Source: JBGVMW01 sp045125095 (lineage in GTDB: Bacteria; Bacillota; Clostridia; Lachnospirales; Lachnospiraceae). Taken from it: a stretch of 43,361 bases of DNA. Below, one piece after another: positions 1-7,701 of this stretch. Position 1 is the stretch's first letter; every line of letters starts with the position of its first letter. Both the position numbers and the translations under genes were made by a program. Below the pieces are notes generated by a model. The model ran no database searches. It was not told the DNA's origin and saw only the letters and a program-made list of their open reading frames with translations. The stretch is from positions 1 to 43,361 of the forward strand of contig JBGVMW010000012.1 in NCBI GenBank assembly GCA_045125095.1, given 5' to 3'.

Positions 1-206
1 ACAAAAGAAAGAATCTCTGCATCACTCAATGAAAGAATCAGACCGTTTGTTCTCATTTTTCTTATATCACGGTTGCAGGAATTCTCAGGTAGAATTTTCA
101 CATCGTCAAGTCCTATCTTGAACACTCCATTTGCAAACATAATATCATTTACATGCACCTCTAAAAAATCAAAATGGTCAAATTCGTTTGTTGTTGTATA
201 CTTCAT
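1..206 (-). CDS. Hypothetical protein, C-terminus beyond left edge
   Basis: An open frame begins at an ATG on the minus strand (206-204) and runs to the window edge without a stop, about 68 codons. An AAGGTG ribosome-binding sequence lies a few bases upstream. The translation starts MKYTTTNEFDHFDFLEVHVN and is soluble-looking, with balanced acidic and basic residues and no membrane segment or signal peptide. It lies 44 bp downstream of the ABC-F gene on the same strand, so they could share a transcript. I do not recognise the family and only the N-terminal part is visible. Confidence 0.55.
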   Translation of the reverse strand, partial: MKYTTTNEFDHFDFLEVHVNDIMFANGVFKIGLDDVKILPENSCNRDIRKMRTNGLILSLSDAEILSF

Positions 207-250
207 TTATTTGCACCTTACTTTCTATTCCCAATACATTTTTGTATTCT

Positions 251-967
251 TTATAATCTCGTAGTCCACTTTGAACAATCCCACACATCAGTCGCAAGAC
301 CTTCGTAGAAATCCGGCTCGTGACATACCATAAGTATGCTTCCTTTGTATTCCTTTAATGCACGCTTAAGCTCGTCCTTCGCATCGACGTCCAAATGGTT
401 GGTAGGCTCGTCAAGAAGCAGAACATCCGGCTTTGTCAGCAACAGTTTGCCCAATGCCACACGGGTTTTCTGTCCACCGGAGCAGTCGGAGATTTTTTTA
501 GTGAAATCGTCTTCGGAGAACCCTAAACCCTTTAAGACACCAGTCATTTCACTCTTATAAGCATACCCATTCGCAGACTCATAGTCTGCCTGACAGCGAT
601 GATAAGTCTCAAGAAGTTCTTCTAATTCCTTACCCTCCACTTGTTTCATCTGTAATTCCAAAGAACGGATTCTTCTTTCTAATGCCAAGATATCCTGTTT
701 TACTTCCAGCAGCGCATCATAGATAGTCATATCTAAATGCATCTCCTGATGCTGTGCAAGGTACCCAATAGATTTTCCTTTCGCAAGCACAACCGTACCA
801 TTGTCCGGAGCCATCTCCCCTATAATCATCTTCAGCAAAGTAGATTTCCCCGCACCATTCACACCGACAATCGCTGCTTTTTCTCTATCTTCTATATGAA
901 AGGAACCATTTTGTACAATTACATTCGTTCCAAACGCTTTGTCAATATTCTGACATGCAAGTATCAT
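251..967 (-). CDS. ABC-F family ATPase, apparently shortened to one fused domain
   Basis: ABC-F proteins are soluble twin-ATPase factors that act on ribosomes (translation rescue or antibiotic protection). I chose the ATG at 967 because AGGAGGA lies just upstream; the longer frame from 1009 has no such support. Visible motifs: Walker A GVNGAGKS (residues 35-42), an ABC signature SGGQ near 163, and Walker B LLLDEPTNHLD at 183-193. Family members have two ATPase domains and over 500 residues; this frame has 238. Everything up to Walker B reads like a first domain, but the tail after it (VCHEP, then WDCSKWTT) resembles the end of a second domain. That suggests recombination between the two repeated Walker B coding segments removed the middle. 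It is probably a non-functional or altered remnant; a genuine single-domain ATPase is the alternative. Confidence 0.75.
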   Translation of the reverse strand: MILACQNIDKAFGTNVIVQNGSFHIEDREKAAIVGVNGAGKSTLLKMIIGEMAPDNGTVVLAKGKSIGYLAQHQEMHLDMTIYDALLEVKQDILALERRIRSLELQMKQVEGKELEELLETYHRCQADYESANGYAYKSEMTGVLKGLGFSEDDFTKKISDCSGGQKTRVALGKLLLTKPDVLLLDEPTNHLDVDAKDELKRALKEYKGSILMVCHEPDFYEGLATDVWDCSKWTTRL

Positions 968-1014
968 TACATTTCCTCCTAGCGGGGACGGCGCCCCTAA
1001 AAATTTCAATTGCT

Positions 1015-1043
1015 ATTATACGGAGTTTATGGGAAAGTGTCAA
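1015..1043 (-). promoter_or_regulatory. Sigma-A promoter for the ABC-F gene
   Basis: On the minus strand a perfect TTGACA (complement of 1038-1043) is followed after exactly 17 bp by a perfect TATAAT (complement of 1015-1020). It lies about 50 bp before the chosen ATG. A short GC-rich hairpin (GGGG/CCCC) sits between promoter and ribosome site. Confidence 0.75.
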
Positions 1044-1106
1044 ATATAACGGGAATTTTCGGCGTACTGTACACCATAATATATCCACATTTCCCCATTG
1101 AAACAA

Positions 1107-1135
1107 TTGACATTATTTTAACGTACTAGTATAAT
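1107..1135 (+). promoter_or_regulatory. Sigma-A promoter for rex
   Basis: Perfect TTGACA (1107-1112) and TATAAT (1130-1135) with a 17-bp spacer, pointing toward rex about 90 bp downstream. I found no clear Rex-type operator (TTGTTAA-N4-TTAACAA) here, so autoregulation is not shown. Confidence 0.75.
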
Positions 1136-1227
1136 AAAAATAATTATGGCTTGCGTTCAGCATGGAACAAAAAAACTGCTTACATAATAGAACGAAGTGA
1201 GACTTCCTGATAAGGAGGACATGAAAA

Positions 1228-1872
1228 GTGGAAGAAAAAGAAATTTCAAGAGCCGTCATAAAGAGACTTCCAAGGTACCACAGATATTTAGGCGAGTTGT
1301 TGGAAAATGGCGTAGAACGGATTTCTTCAAGTGATTTAAGCCGTCGGATGAACGTGACGGCATCTCAGATTCGTCAGGATTTAAATAATTTTGGTGGATT
1401 TGGACAGCAGGGATATGGATATAATGTACAGTATTTATATGATGAGATTGCTAAGATATTAGGACTTGACAGACAGCATGATATGATTATTGTAGGAGCT
1501 GGTAATTTAGGTCAGGCAATTGCCAATTATGCAAATTTTGAAAACAGAGGTTTTATAATCAAGGCATTATTCGACATCAATCCGGAACTAGTAGGAAAAA
1601 AGGTGCGTGATGTGGAAGTGCATCTGTTAGATGAATTACCGGAATTTTTGAAGGAGAACCCGGTACAGATTGCAGCACTCACGATTCCGAAAGCAGGTGC
1701 AGAGAAGGTGGCACCTGTATTAGTGGACTGTGGGGTTAAGGCGATTTGGAATTTTGCACATATCGATCTCGATTTACCGGAAGATGTGGTAGTAGAAAAT
1801 GTACATTTGTCAGAAAGTCTTATGCGGCTTTCTTATAATATCACTCGTTATGAGAAAGAGCATAAAAAATAA
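1228..1872 (+). CDS. rex: Redox-sensing transcriptional repressor Rex
   Basis: Rex is a dimeric cytoplasmic repressor that binds operators when NAD+ is high and releases them when NADH rises, controlling fermentation and electron-transfer genes in Gram-positive bacteria. The 214-residue product has the usual length: an N-terminal winged helix (about residues 1-80, with RRMNVTASQIRQDL) and a Rossmann domain whose nucleotide loop GAGNLG is near residues 90-95. The start is GTG 1228, with AAGGAGG about 9 bp upstream; the nearby ATG at 1221 is in another frame. A consensus promoter precedes it. NAD(P)HX repair and NfnAB genes downstream share the nicotinamide theme, but no direct regulation can be read from the sequence. 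Confidence 0.95.
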   Translation: MEEKEISRAVIKRLPRYHRYLGELLENGVERISSSDLSRRMNVTASQIRQDLNNFGGFGQQGYGYNVQYLYDEIAKILGLDRQHDMIIVGAGNLGQAIANYANFENRGFIIKALFDINPELVGKKVRDVEVHLLDELPEFLKENPVQIAALTIPKAGAEKVAPVLVDCGVKAIWNFAHIDLDLPEDVVVENVHLSESLMRLSYNITRYEKEHKK

Positions 1873-1886
1873 AGTGGGGGATATGT

Positions 1887-2492
1887 ATGACAAAGGAAGA
1901 AAAGGAAAAATATCTGGGGTATTTACGGGATAAGCATTTGGCTCCGCTGCCTCTTGATAATAAATGGCACCAGTTATTTCCTAATGGAAAGCCATCAGAC
2001 ATTGCAGCAGCAGAACAAGAAGTGGATGCGTTAGTAAAAAGAGAGGGCATGCTTCATACGGAATTAAAAGAATTAAAACGTATGAAAGAGCACCTGATGA
2101 AGGAAATTGTAAGCAATATGGATGTGGAATCTGATGTAAAGAAGCTGAAAGTAATGGAAGATAGTCAGCGTCAGATTATTGAAATTAATGCGCGGACAGC
2201 TGAATATGAAGATGAATTGTTAGAAATGCCAAAACGTTTACAGGATGCGAATAAGGAATTGATGTTGCTGACAATGGATTACTGCTACACAAAATTGCAT
2301 ACTTACCAGAAAGAAATCGATACTCTTGAGGAATGGATTAAAAAGGTAAGGATTGAGTTAAAGAAGAATATTTTGCGAAAGCAGGACAGAGAGACACGCA
2401 ATAAGCAGATGTATATGTACATGCATGATGTATTTGGACCATCCGTATGCAATATTTTTGATTATGAAGAGGAAAATCAATCGCAGGAATAG
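1887..2492 (+). CDS. Uncharacterised coiled-coil protein
   Basis: This 201-residue protein starts 14 bp after rex (ATG 1887, preceded by a GGGGGA ribosome site) and is followed at once by a terminator, so it forms a two-gene transcript with rex. It is soluble, highly charged and helical. From about residue 35 to 165 it shows heptad-like Leu/Met/Ile spacing among Glu and Lys, indicating two long coiled-coil stretches, and it ends in a Met/Tyr-rich segment and an acidic tail. There is no signal peptide, membrane segment or catalytic motif. I do not recognise a named family. Its position beside rex is the only hint of function and is weak. Confidence 0.8.
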   Translation: MTKEEKEKYLGYLRDKHLAPLPLDNKWHQLFPNGKPSDIAAAEQEVDALVKREGMLHTELKELKRMKEHLMKEIVSNMDVESDVKKLKVMEDSQRQIIEINARTAEYEDELLEMPKRLQDANKELMLLTMDYCYTKLHTYQKEIDTLEEWIKKVRIELKKNILRKQDRETRNKQMYMYMHDVFGPSVCNIFDYEEENQSQE

Positions 2493-2521
2493 ACGTGCCT
2501 TTTGAGGGGGCACGTTTTTTT
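2493..2521 (+). terminator. Rho-independent terminator after rex and coiled-coil gene
   Basis: ACGTGCC (2493-2499) pairs with GGCACGT (2509-2515), followed by seven T residues. It starts one base after the coiled-coil stop codon, separating rex from the nnr gene. Confidence 0.85.
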
Positions 2522-2548
2522 GCGTTATTACAAATTTTGGAGGGAAAA

Positions 2549-4054
2549 ATGTACCCAATTGTGAACAGTCAGGAAATGAAAACATATGATAGTAATACCA
2601 TCCAATATTTTGGAGTGCCATCTCTTGTGTTGATGGAGCGGGCAGCGTTGGCATGTGTTGAGGTTATTGAAGCGCGCATATCCAAAGGCAGAGTGCTTAT
2701 CGTAGCAGGTGTGGGTAACAATGGCGGTGATGGAATTGCTATTGGCAGAATTCTTCATACCAGAGGGTATGATGTGGAAATTGCATTGATAGGAAAACGG
2801 GAAAAATTGTCTGATGAAACGAAAACACAGGAGACCATTGCGAAGGCATATGGTATTGCATTTATAGAGAAAATTTCCCTAAAAACGTATGACGTGATAG
2901 TTGACAGCTTGTTTGGAATCGGTATGAACCGGAATGTGGAGGGTATTTACAAGGAGACAATTGAAGTCATAAATCAAATGAATGGATTTATATTGTCAGT
3001 GGATATGCCATCGGGAATACATACAGATACCGGCTGTGTTTTAGGCTGTGGTGTCAAAGCAGATTGTACCGTTACCTTTGCTTTTAAAAAGCTTGGGCTT
3101 GTGTTATACCCCGGTACAGAATATGCAGGAGAGGTTGTGGTTTCGGACATTGGCATTACAGAAGAATCATTCTTGGATTGTCAGCCGGACGCATTTGGTA
3201 TGACGAAGAAAGATGTAGCTGCCTGTCTTGTGCCAAGAAAGAATCGTTCTAATAAAGGAAGCTATGGCAGAATTGTTGTAGTTGCAGGCAGTATCAATAT
3301 GGCAGGTGCTGCATATTTTGCAGGATTGGCAGCGTATCGAGGCGGTGCAGGTCTGGTGGAGATTGTGACTTGTGAAGAAAATCGTACAATTTTACAGGAG
3401 AGACTGCCGGCTGCGGTGTTGACTACTTATACGGATAATTACATGGAGGTTTTGAAAAGTGCAATGAAGCGTGCCACCGTTCTTGTGGCAGGACCGGGGA
3501 TGGGCATGAGCCAACGCACAGAAGATATGACACAGTATATATTAGAATATGCGGAGGTTCCTGTTATTCTGGATGCAGACAGTATAAATGTGTTAGCCAA
3601 TCATGTAGAATGGCTGCGTGAGAAACGTTGTCCGCTGGTGCTGACACCACATTTAAAAGAATTTGCAAAGCTTCTTGGAAAAGAAACAAAGAAAGTGGTT
3701 TCTAATTATGTAGAGGAAGCAAGAGAATTTGCAGCACAATACAATGTGGTGCTTGTGGCAAAGGACGCCAGAACAGTAGTTGCAAAATCTGACAAAAGCT
3801 ATTATATTAATGAATATGGAAATAACGGTATGGCAGTTGGAGGTAGCGGAGATACACTGACAGGATTGATTGGTGCATTGGTAGCACAGGGAACGGATAT
3901 GTTTTTAAGTGCAGCAGCCGGTGTCAGCATTCATGCTATGGCAGGTGATATAGCTGTTGCAAGTGTAGGGGAAGACAGCTTAATGCCGGAGGATATTCTT
4001 AGAGCAGTACCTCAGATTTTTATAGAGTTACGTAGATCTGCAGAAAAAAGTTAA
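2549..4054 (+). CDS. nnr: Bifunctional NAD(P)HX epimerase / ADP- or ATP-dependent NAD(P)HX dehydratase
   Basis: This enzyme repairs hydrated, damaged NADH and NADPH. The N-terminal YjeF-type domain (about residues 1-210) epimerises R- to S-NAD(P)HX, and the C-terminal ribokinase-like domain (about 220-500) dehydrates the S form at the cost of ADP or ATP. Visible motifs: GVGNNGGDG near residue 55 in the epimerase, NKGSYG at the start of the dehydratase, GPGMG, and GGSGDTLTG near the phosphate-binding end. I chose ATG 2549 (TTTGGAGGG upstream) rather than the frame-extending start at 2495, which lies inside the terminator. The resulting 501 residues match the family. Transcription must come from read-through or an unseen local promoter. 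Confidence 0.93.
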   Translation: MYPIVNSQEMKTYDSNTIQYFGVPSLVLMERAALACVEVIEARISKGRVLIVAGVGNNGGDGIAIGRILHTRGYDVEIALIGKREKLSDETKTQETIAKAYGIAFIEKISLKTYDVIVDSLFGIGMNRNVEGIYKETIEVINQMNGFILSVDMPSGIHTDTGCVLGCGVKADCTVTFAFKKLGLVLYPGTEYAGEVVVSDIGITEESFLDCQPDAFGMTKKDVAACLVPRKNRSNKGSYGRIVVVAGSINMAGAAYFAGLAAYRGGAGLVEIVTCEENRTILQERLPAAVLTTYTDNYMEVLKSAMKRATVLVAGPGMGMSQRTEDMTQYILEYAEVPVILDADSINVLANHVEWLREKRCPLVLTPHLKEFAKLLGKETKKVVSNYVEEAREFAAQYNVVLVAKDARTVVAKSDKSYYINEYGNNGMAVGGSGDTLTGLIGALVAQGTDMFLSAAAGVSIHAMAGDIAVASVGEDSLMPEDILRAVPQIFIELRRSAEKS

Positions 4055-4136
4055 TAGAATTTGTAAAAAACAGAATACACAGAAGAATACCTGGTAATAA
4101 TCTTAGAAAAGAGTAAGGATTCGGAGTGTGAAAGTT

Positions 4137-4484
4137 GTGATTATTAAACGTGGAGATATATTTTATGCAGATTTAAGACCAGTAATTGGTTCAGAGCAGG
4201 GCGGTATCCGTCCGGTTCTAATTATACAAAATGACATTGGTAATAAGCACAGCCCTACCGTAATATGTGCAGCGATTACCAGTAAAATGAATAAGGCAAA
4301 GCTTCCTACACATATTGAATTGGATGCAGAGCGGCACCAGATGGTGAAAGATTCGGTTATTTTGTTAGAGCAGTTAAGAACAATAGATAAAAAGCGGCTA
4401 AAGGATAAGGTATGTCATCTGGACGAGGAGATTATGAAGCAGGTGGGAGATGCTTTGCGCATTAGTCTGGAATTGATTACATAG
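4137..4484 (+). CDS. mazF: MazF/PemK-type endoribonuclease toxin
   Basis: MazF (EndoA/NdoA in Bacillus) is a small ribosome-independent RNase that cuts single-stranded RNA at short motifs, normally held inactive by a partner antitoxin. GTG 4137 gives MIIKRGDIFYADL, the standard family start, with GGAG about 10 bp upstream; an in-frame GTG at 4128 is the alternative. With this start, the conserved catalytic Arg and Thr fall at positions 25 and 48, as I recall for Bacillus MazF, and GSEQGGIRPVL is intact. At 115 residues it is full length. The upstream gap to nnr (about 80 bp) is too small for the usual antitoxin gene, and the next gene is a membrane protein, so the toxin stands alone here. Confidence 0.92.
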   Translation: MIIKRGDIFYADLRPVIGSEQGGIRPVLIIQNDIGNKHSPTVICAAITSKMNKAKLPTHIELDAERHQMVKDSVILLEQLRTIDKKRLKDKVCHLDEEIMKQVGDALRISLELIT

Positions 4485-4508
4485 CGACAAGCTGGAAAGG
4501 AGCAATAC

Positions 4509-5867
4509 GTGGAGGAAGGAATTCCCTTGTGCGGCATCTTATTATTTGGTGCCATAATGATAGTAGATTGTATTTTATATGGATTTGGAGCAGCGGCGCA
4601 GTCCCTGAATGAAAGTCTGATAGAGAAACAGGCGGAGGAGGGGAACAAGAAGGCAAGAAAGTTGATGAAGATATTAGAGCATCCTGTTGTCTATGTCAAT
4701 ACCTTGCAACTGTTGACCGTGCTTGCCAATATGATTGTAGGTGTCTATGAATATCAGCTATTAAAAGATTATATTTATAAGGCACTTATGTCGTATTCAC
4801 TGATGGAACAGCAACAGATGATTAGCCTGATCTTGTCTGGTGCGTTACCAGCAATGATTTTTTTATACATATTGTTGACATTTGGTATTCTGGTGCCGAA
4901 GAAGATTGCAAGGCAGCATGGAGAAGCCTGGGCATTTGCTCTGGTAAATATCGTAAGCTTTCTTGTGGCTCTGTTAAAACCTATTACCTATATAATCAAT
5001 ATGACAGCAAATATATGTATTCGGTTGTTGCACATGGATCCTGATAAAAAAGAGGATGTAACAGAAGAAGAAATTATTTCTATGGTTAATGAGGGCATGG
5101 AGCAAGGTGTTATTGAAGATTCGGAAGCGGAAATGATTACGAATATTTTCGAGTTTGGCGATAAGGCAGCCAAAGATGTTATGAATCATAGAAGTAGCAT
5201 GATTGCCGTAGATGGAGAAATGACATTGCAGAATGCCATTCGTTTTATGTTAGACGAGAATAAGTCCAGATATCCGGTGTATGAAAATGATATAGACAAT
5301 GTAATCGGAATTCTGCATTTGCGGGATGCGATTAGCAAATGTGCAGATAGAGGATTGTCAGACGTACCAGTGAAAGCAATTGACGGACTGGTGCGCAAAG
5401 CTGTGTTTATACCAGAAACCCGTGGCGTGAGAGAGTTGTTTGCCAGAATGAAGCAGCAGAAAATTCAAATGGTAATTGTGGTGGATGAATATGGGCAGAC
5501 GGCTGGATTTATTACATTAGAGGATATTTTAGAAGAAATCGTAGGCAACCTTTTAGATGAATATGATGAGGAAGAATTGCTGATTGAACAAAAAGCAAAA
5601 GATACGTATCTGATGAGTGGACTTACACCACTAGAGGAAGTGGGAGAAGTATTAGAATTAGACTTTGATGATGTAGAAATCGAGACATTGAATGGTCTTT
5701 TGATTTCCAGGTTGAATCGAATTCCAACAGAGGATGAACGTCTGAATGTGGAATATGAGGGCTATCAGTTCCGTATTTTACAAGTAGACAATAAAATCAT
5801 TCAGAAGGTTATGGTTGAGAAAATACATAACAAAGGCACGGAAGATATGGAAGAAACAGAGGAATAA
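4509..5867 (+). CDS. CNNM/DUF21 membrane protein with CBS pair and CorC_HlyC domain
   Basis: Members of this hemolysin-C/CorC-like family are membrane proteins linked to magnesium or other divalent-cation transport. The 452-residue product has an N-terminal DUF21 region with about four hydrophobic segments (residues 5-25, 60-85, 100-130, 140-170), two CBS domains (about 205-325; first with MNHRSSMIAVD, second with VVDEYGQTAGFITLEDILEEIVG) and a C-terminal CorC_HlyC domain (about 345-435). The start is GTG 4509 with AAAGGAG 6-7 bp upstream. It follows mazF by 24 bp and is probably co-transcribed with it. The acidic C-terminal tail has no recognised role. Confidence 0.88.
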   Translation: MEEGIPLCGILLFGAIMIVDCILYGFGAAAQSLNESLIEKQAEEGNKKARKLMKILEHPVVYVNTLQLLTVLANMIVGVYEYQLLKDYIYKALMSYSLMEQQQMISLILSGALPAMIFLYILLTFGILVPKKIARQHGEAWAFALVNIVSFLVALLKPITYIINMTANICIRLLHMDPDKKEDVTEEEIISMVNEGMEQGVIEDSEAEMITNIFEFGDKAAKDVMNHRSSMIAVDGEMTLQNAIRFMLDENKSRYPVYENDIDNVIGILHLRDAISKCADRGLSDVPVKAIDGLVRKAVFIPETRGVRELFARMKQQKIQMVIVVDEYGQTAGFITLEDILEEIVGNLLDEYDEEELLIEQKAKDTYLMSGLTPLEEVGEVLELDFDDVEIETLNGLLISRLNRIPTEDERLNVEYEGYQFRILQVDNKIIQKVMVEKIHNKGTEDMEETEE

Positions 5868-5879
5868 TCGGTTTCTTTG

Positions 5880-5908
5880 TTGACGTGTTTTTAAATCAGT
5901 GTTAGAAT
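5880..5908 (+). promoter_or_regulatory. Promoter for yebC
   Basis: TTGACG (5880-5885), 17-bp spacer, TAGAAT (5903-5908), about 70 bp before the yebC start. It indicates an independent transcript for yebC. Confidence 0.6.
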
Positions 5909-5979
5909 ATCATGGGTTTATCTTGTATGATAGGTCTTATTCATTAGACAGATGATAGAGGAAAGGAAGTTAATAGAAT

Positions 5980-6708
5980 ATGTCAGGACATTCAAAATTT
6001 GCCAATATTAAACATAAGAAAGAGAAAAATGATGCCGCAAAAGGTAAGATTTTTACTGTAATCGGTAGAGAAATCGCTGTAGCAGTTAAGGAAGGTGGAG
6101 CAGATCCGAATAACAACAGCCGTCTTCGTGATGTAATTGCAAAAGCAAAGGCGAACAACATGCCAAATGATACGATTGAGCGTGGTATCAAGCGTGCGGC
6201 AGGTGACGCAGGCAATATCAACTATGAATCTGTAACATATGAAGGTTATGGTCCAAATGGAACTGCTATTATCGTAGAAGCATTAACAGACAACAAAAAT
6301 CGTACAGCTGCGAATGTTCGTAATGCATTTACAAAAGGAAAAGGAAATGTAGGAACACAGGGCTGTGTATCCTTTATGTTTGATAGAAAGGGTCAGATTA
6401 TCATTGCAAAGGAAGAATACGAAGGCGATGCAGATGAATTAATGATGACAGCGTTAGATGCCGGAGCTGAAGATTTTAGTGAAGAAGACGATTGCTATGA
6501 AGTATTGACAGCACCGGATGATTTCAGCGTGGTACGTCAGGCATTGGAGGATGCCGGCATTCCTATGGCAGATGCAGAAGTAACAATGATTCCTCAGAAC
6601 TGGGTAACCTTAACTGACGAGCAGGATATTTACTGTATTCAGAAAACCTTAGATTTATTAGAGGAAGACGATGACGTACAGCAGGTTTATCACAACTGGG
6701 ATGAATAA
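5980..6708 (+). CDS. YebC/PmpR family protein (TACO1 family)
   Basis: YebC/TACO1 proteins were long annotated as transcriptional regulators; more recent work links the family to relief of ribosome stalling at difficult peptide sequences. The 242-residue length is typical. The hallmark N-terminus MSGHSKFANIKHKK is present, followed by GREIAVAVKEGG and NMPNDTIERGIKRA, then the second domain with YEGYGPNG and the glycine-rich GNVGTQGCVSFMF. The ATG follows a GAAAGGAAG ribosome site. It has its own promoter and is followed 51 bp later by the zinc-ribbon/CFI-box gene. The specific cellular role here is inferred from family membership. Confidence 0.95.
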   Translation: MSGHSKFANIKHKKEKNDAAKGKIFTVIGREIAVAVKEGGADPNNNSRLRDVIAKAKANNMPNDTIERGIKRAAGDAGNINYESVTYEGYGPNGTAIIVEALTDNKNRTAANVRNAFTKGKGNVGTQGCVSFMFDRKGQIIIAKEEYEGDADELMMTALDAGAEDFSEEDDCYEVLTAPDDFSVVRQALEDAGIPMADAEVTMIPQNWVTLTDEQDIYCIQKTLDLLEEDDDVQQVYHNWDE

Positions 6709-6759
6709 ATAGAATTTGTGACTTTGTGTTTTTCTGGAAAGAATGAGGTGACATGAAAC

Positions 6760-7701
6760 ATGTTACAGGGAAAGTGTCCGAAGTGCAGACATGATTTGAA
6801 GCTTCCATCAGATAAAGCAACAATCCTCTGCGTATTTTGTGGGCAGGAAATTGCGGTGAAGGATGCTGCTGACCAGATTGAACTGGTAGACAGCAATCTG
6901 ATGGATGAGAAGGAATATCGTGAAGAATTCGAGGAAGCATGCAGGTTGTTACCGGCGATGTTGGAGTTTGAAGGGGCAGACGAGCGTTTCAAAAAAGAGA
7001 CATATGGAGATGCGTTTAAAGAGTATTATACCGCTCATTACCGAACAATGATGAAGGTGGAGAAGGTATTTACCGCTTCTCAAAAACAAGAGTATGTGAT
7101 AGAACAGTTGACAGAGGCATTTTTGAATGCGACAGAGGAGAACATACAAGCGTTGCCGAAGAACGAACAGACAAAACAGCAGACACATTATAATTTTATG
7201 ATGGCAGTATATGTGCTGCCAGTGATGGCGCGATACAAAGGACCTGCCATGGATGCTTTGGCAGACAGTCTGGTGGAAGAATGGAATCAACGTTATCAGG
7301 ATGCGAAAATCAGCCAATCTACTTTCGAGAAGGTGAATCGTAGCTTCCGAAACAGACTTTGTTACATTACCACTGCTGTGTGTGAAAGTCTTTCCAAGGG
7401 GGATGATTGTTATGAATTGCAGACGCTTCGAGACTATCGCGATGGATATTTGTTAAGTAGTGCAGAGGGAATCAATCTGATACAGGAATATTATGATATA
7501 GCGCCAACGATAGTAAAGCATATTAATAGAAGAACAGAGGCAAAAATAATTTACCAGAATATTTATGAACAATATTTATGTCCATGTATTCGTAAAATTG
7601 AACAGAAAGATTTGGCTGGCTGTCGATTCATATATGAGGAGATGGTTCATTCATTAAAGAAACAATATATGATAGAGAAGGAGAATTGTGTGAATGACTA
7701 A
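6760..7701 (+). CDS. Zinc-ribbon protein with CFI-box-like C-terminal region
   Basis: The 313-residue protein opens with a zinc ribbon: Cys6 and Cys9 (CPKC), then Cys24 and Cys27 (CVFC). The middle (about 45-195) is helical and unrecognised. From about residue 198, the string CYITTAVCESLSKGDDCYEL with LRDYRDGYLL resembles the CFI-box C-terminal domain, normally C-F-I-A-T-A followed by L-R-x-F-R-D-x-Y-L, a small domain of unknown role found at protein C-termini. No signal peptide or membrane segment is visible. Start ATG 6760 has GAGGTGA 9 bp upstream. Its end overlaps the metY start by 8 bp, indicating translational coupling. Function is unknown; CFI-box assignment is by motif memory. Confidence 0.75.
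   Translation: MLQGKCPKCRHDLKLPSDKATILCVFCGQEIAVKDAADQIELVDSNLMDEKEYREEFEEACRLLPAMLEFEGADERFKKETYGDAFKEYYTAHYRTMMKVEKVFTASQKQEYVIEQLTEAFLNATEENIQALPKNEQTKQQTHYNFMMAVYVLPVMARYKGPAMDALADSLVEEWNQRYQDAKISQSTFEKVNRSFRNRLCYITTAVCESLSKGDDCYELQTLRDYRDGYLLSSAEGINLIQEYYDIAPTIVKHINRRTEAKIIYQNIYEQYLCPCIRKIEQKDLAGCRFIYEEMVHSLKKQYMIEKENCVND

Noticed and set aside
1010..1227. Rex operator in front of rex
   Set aside because: No sequence close to TTGTTAA-N4-TTAACAA is present in the rex/ABC-F intergenic region.
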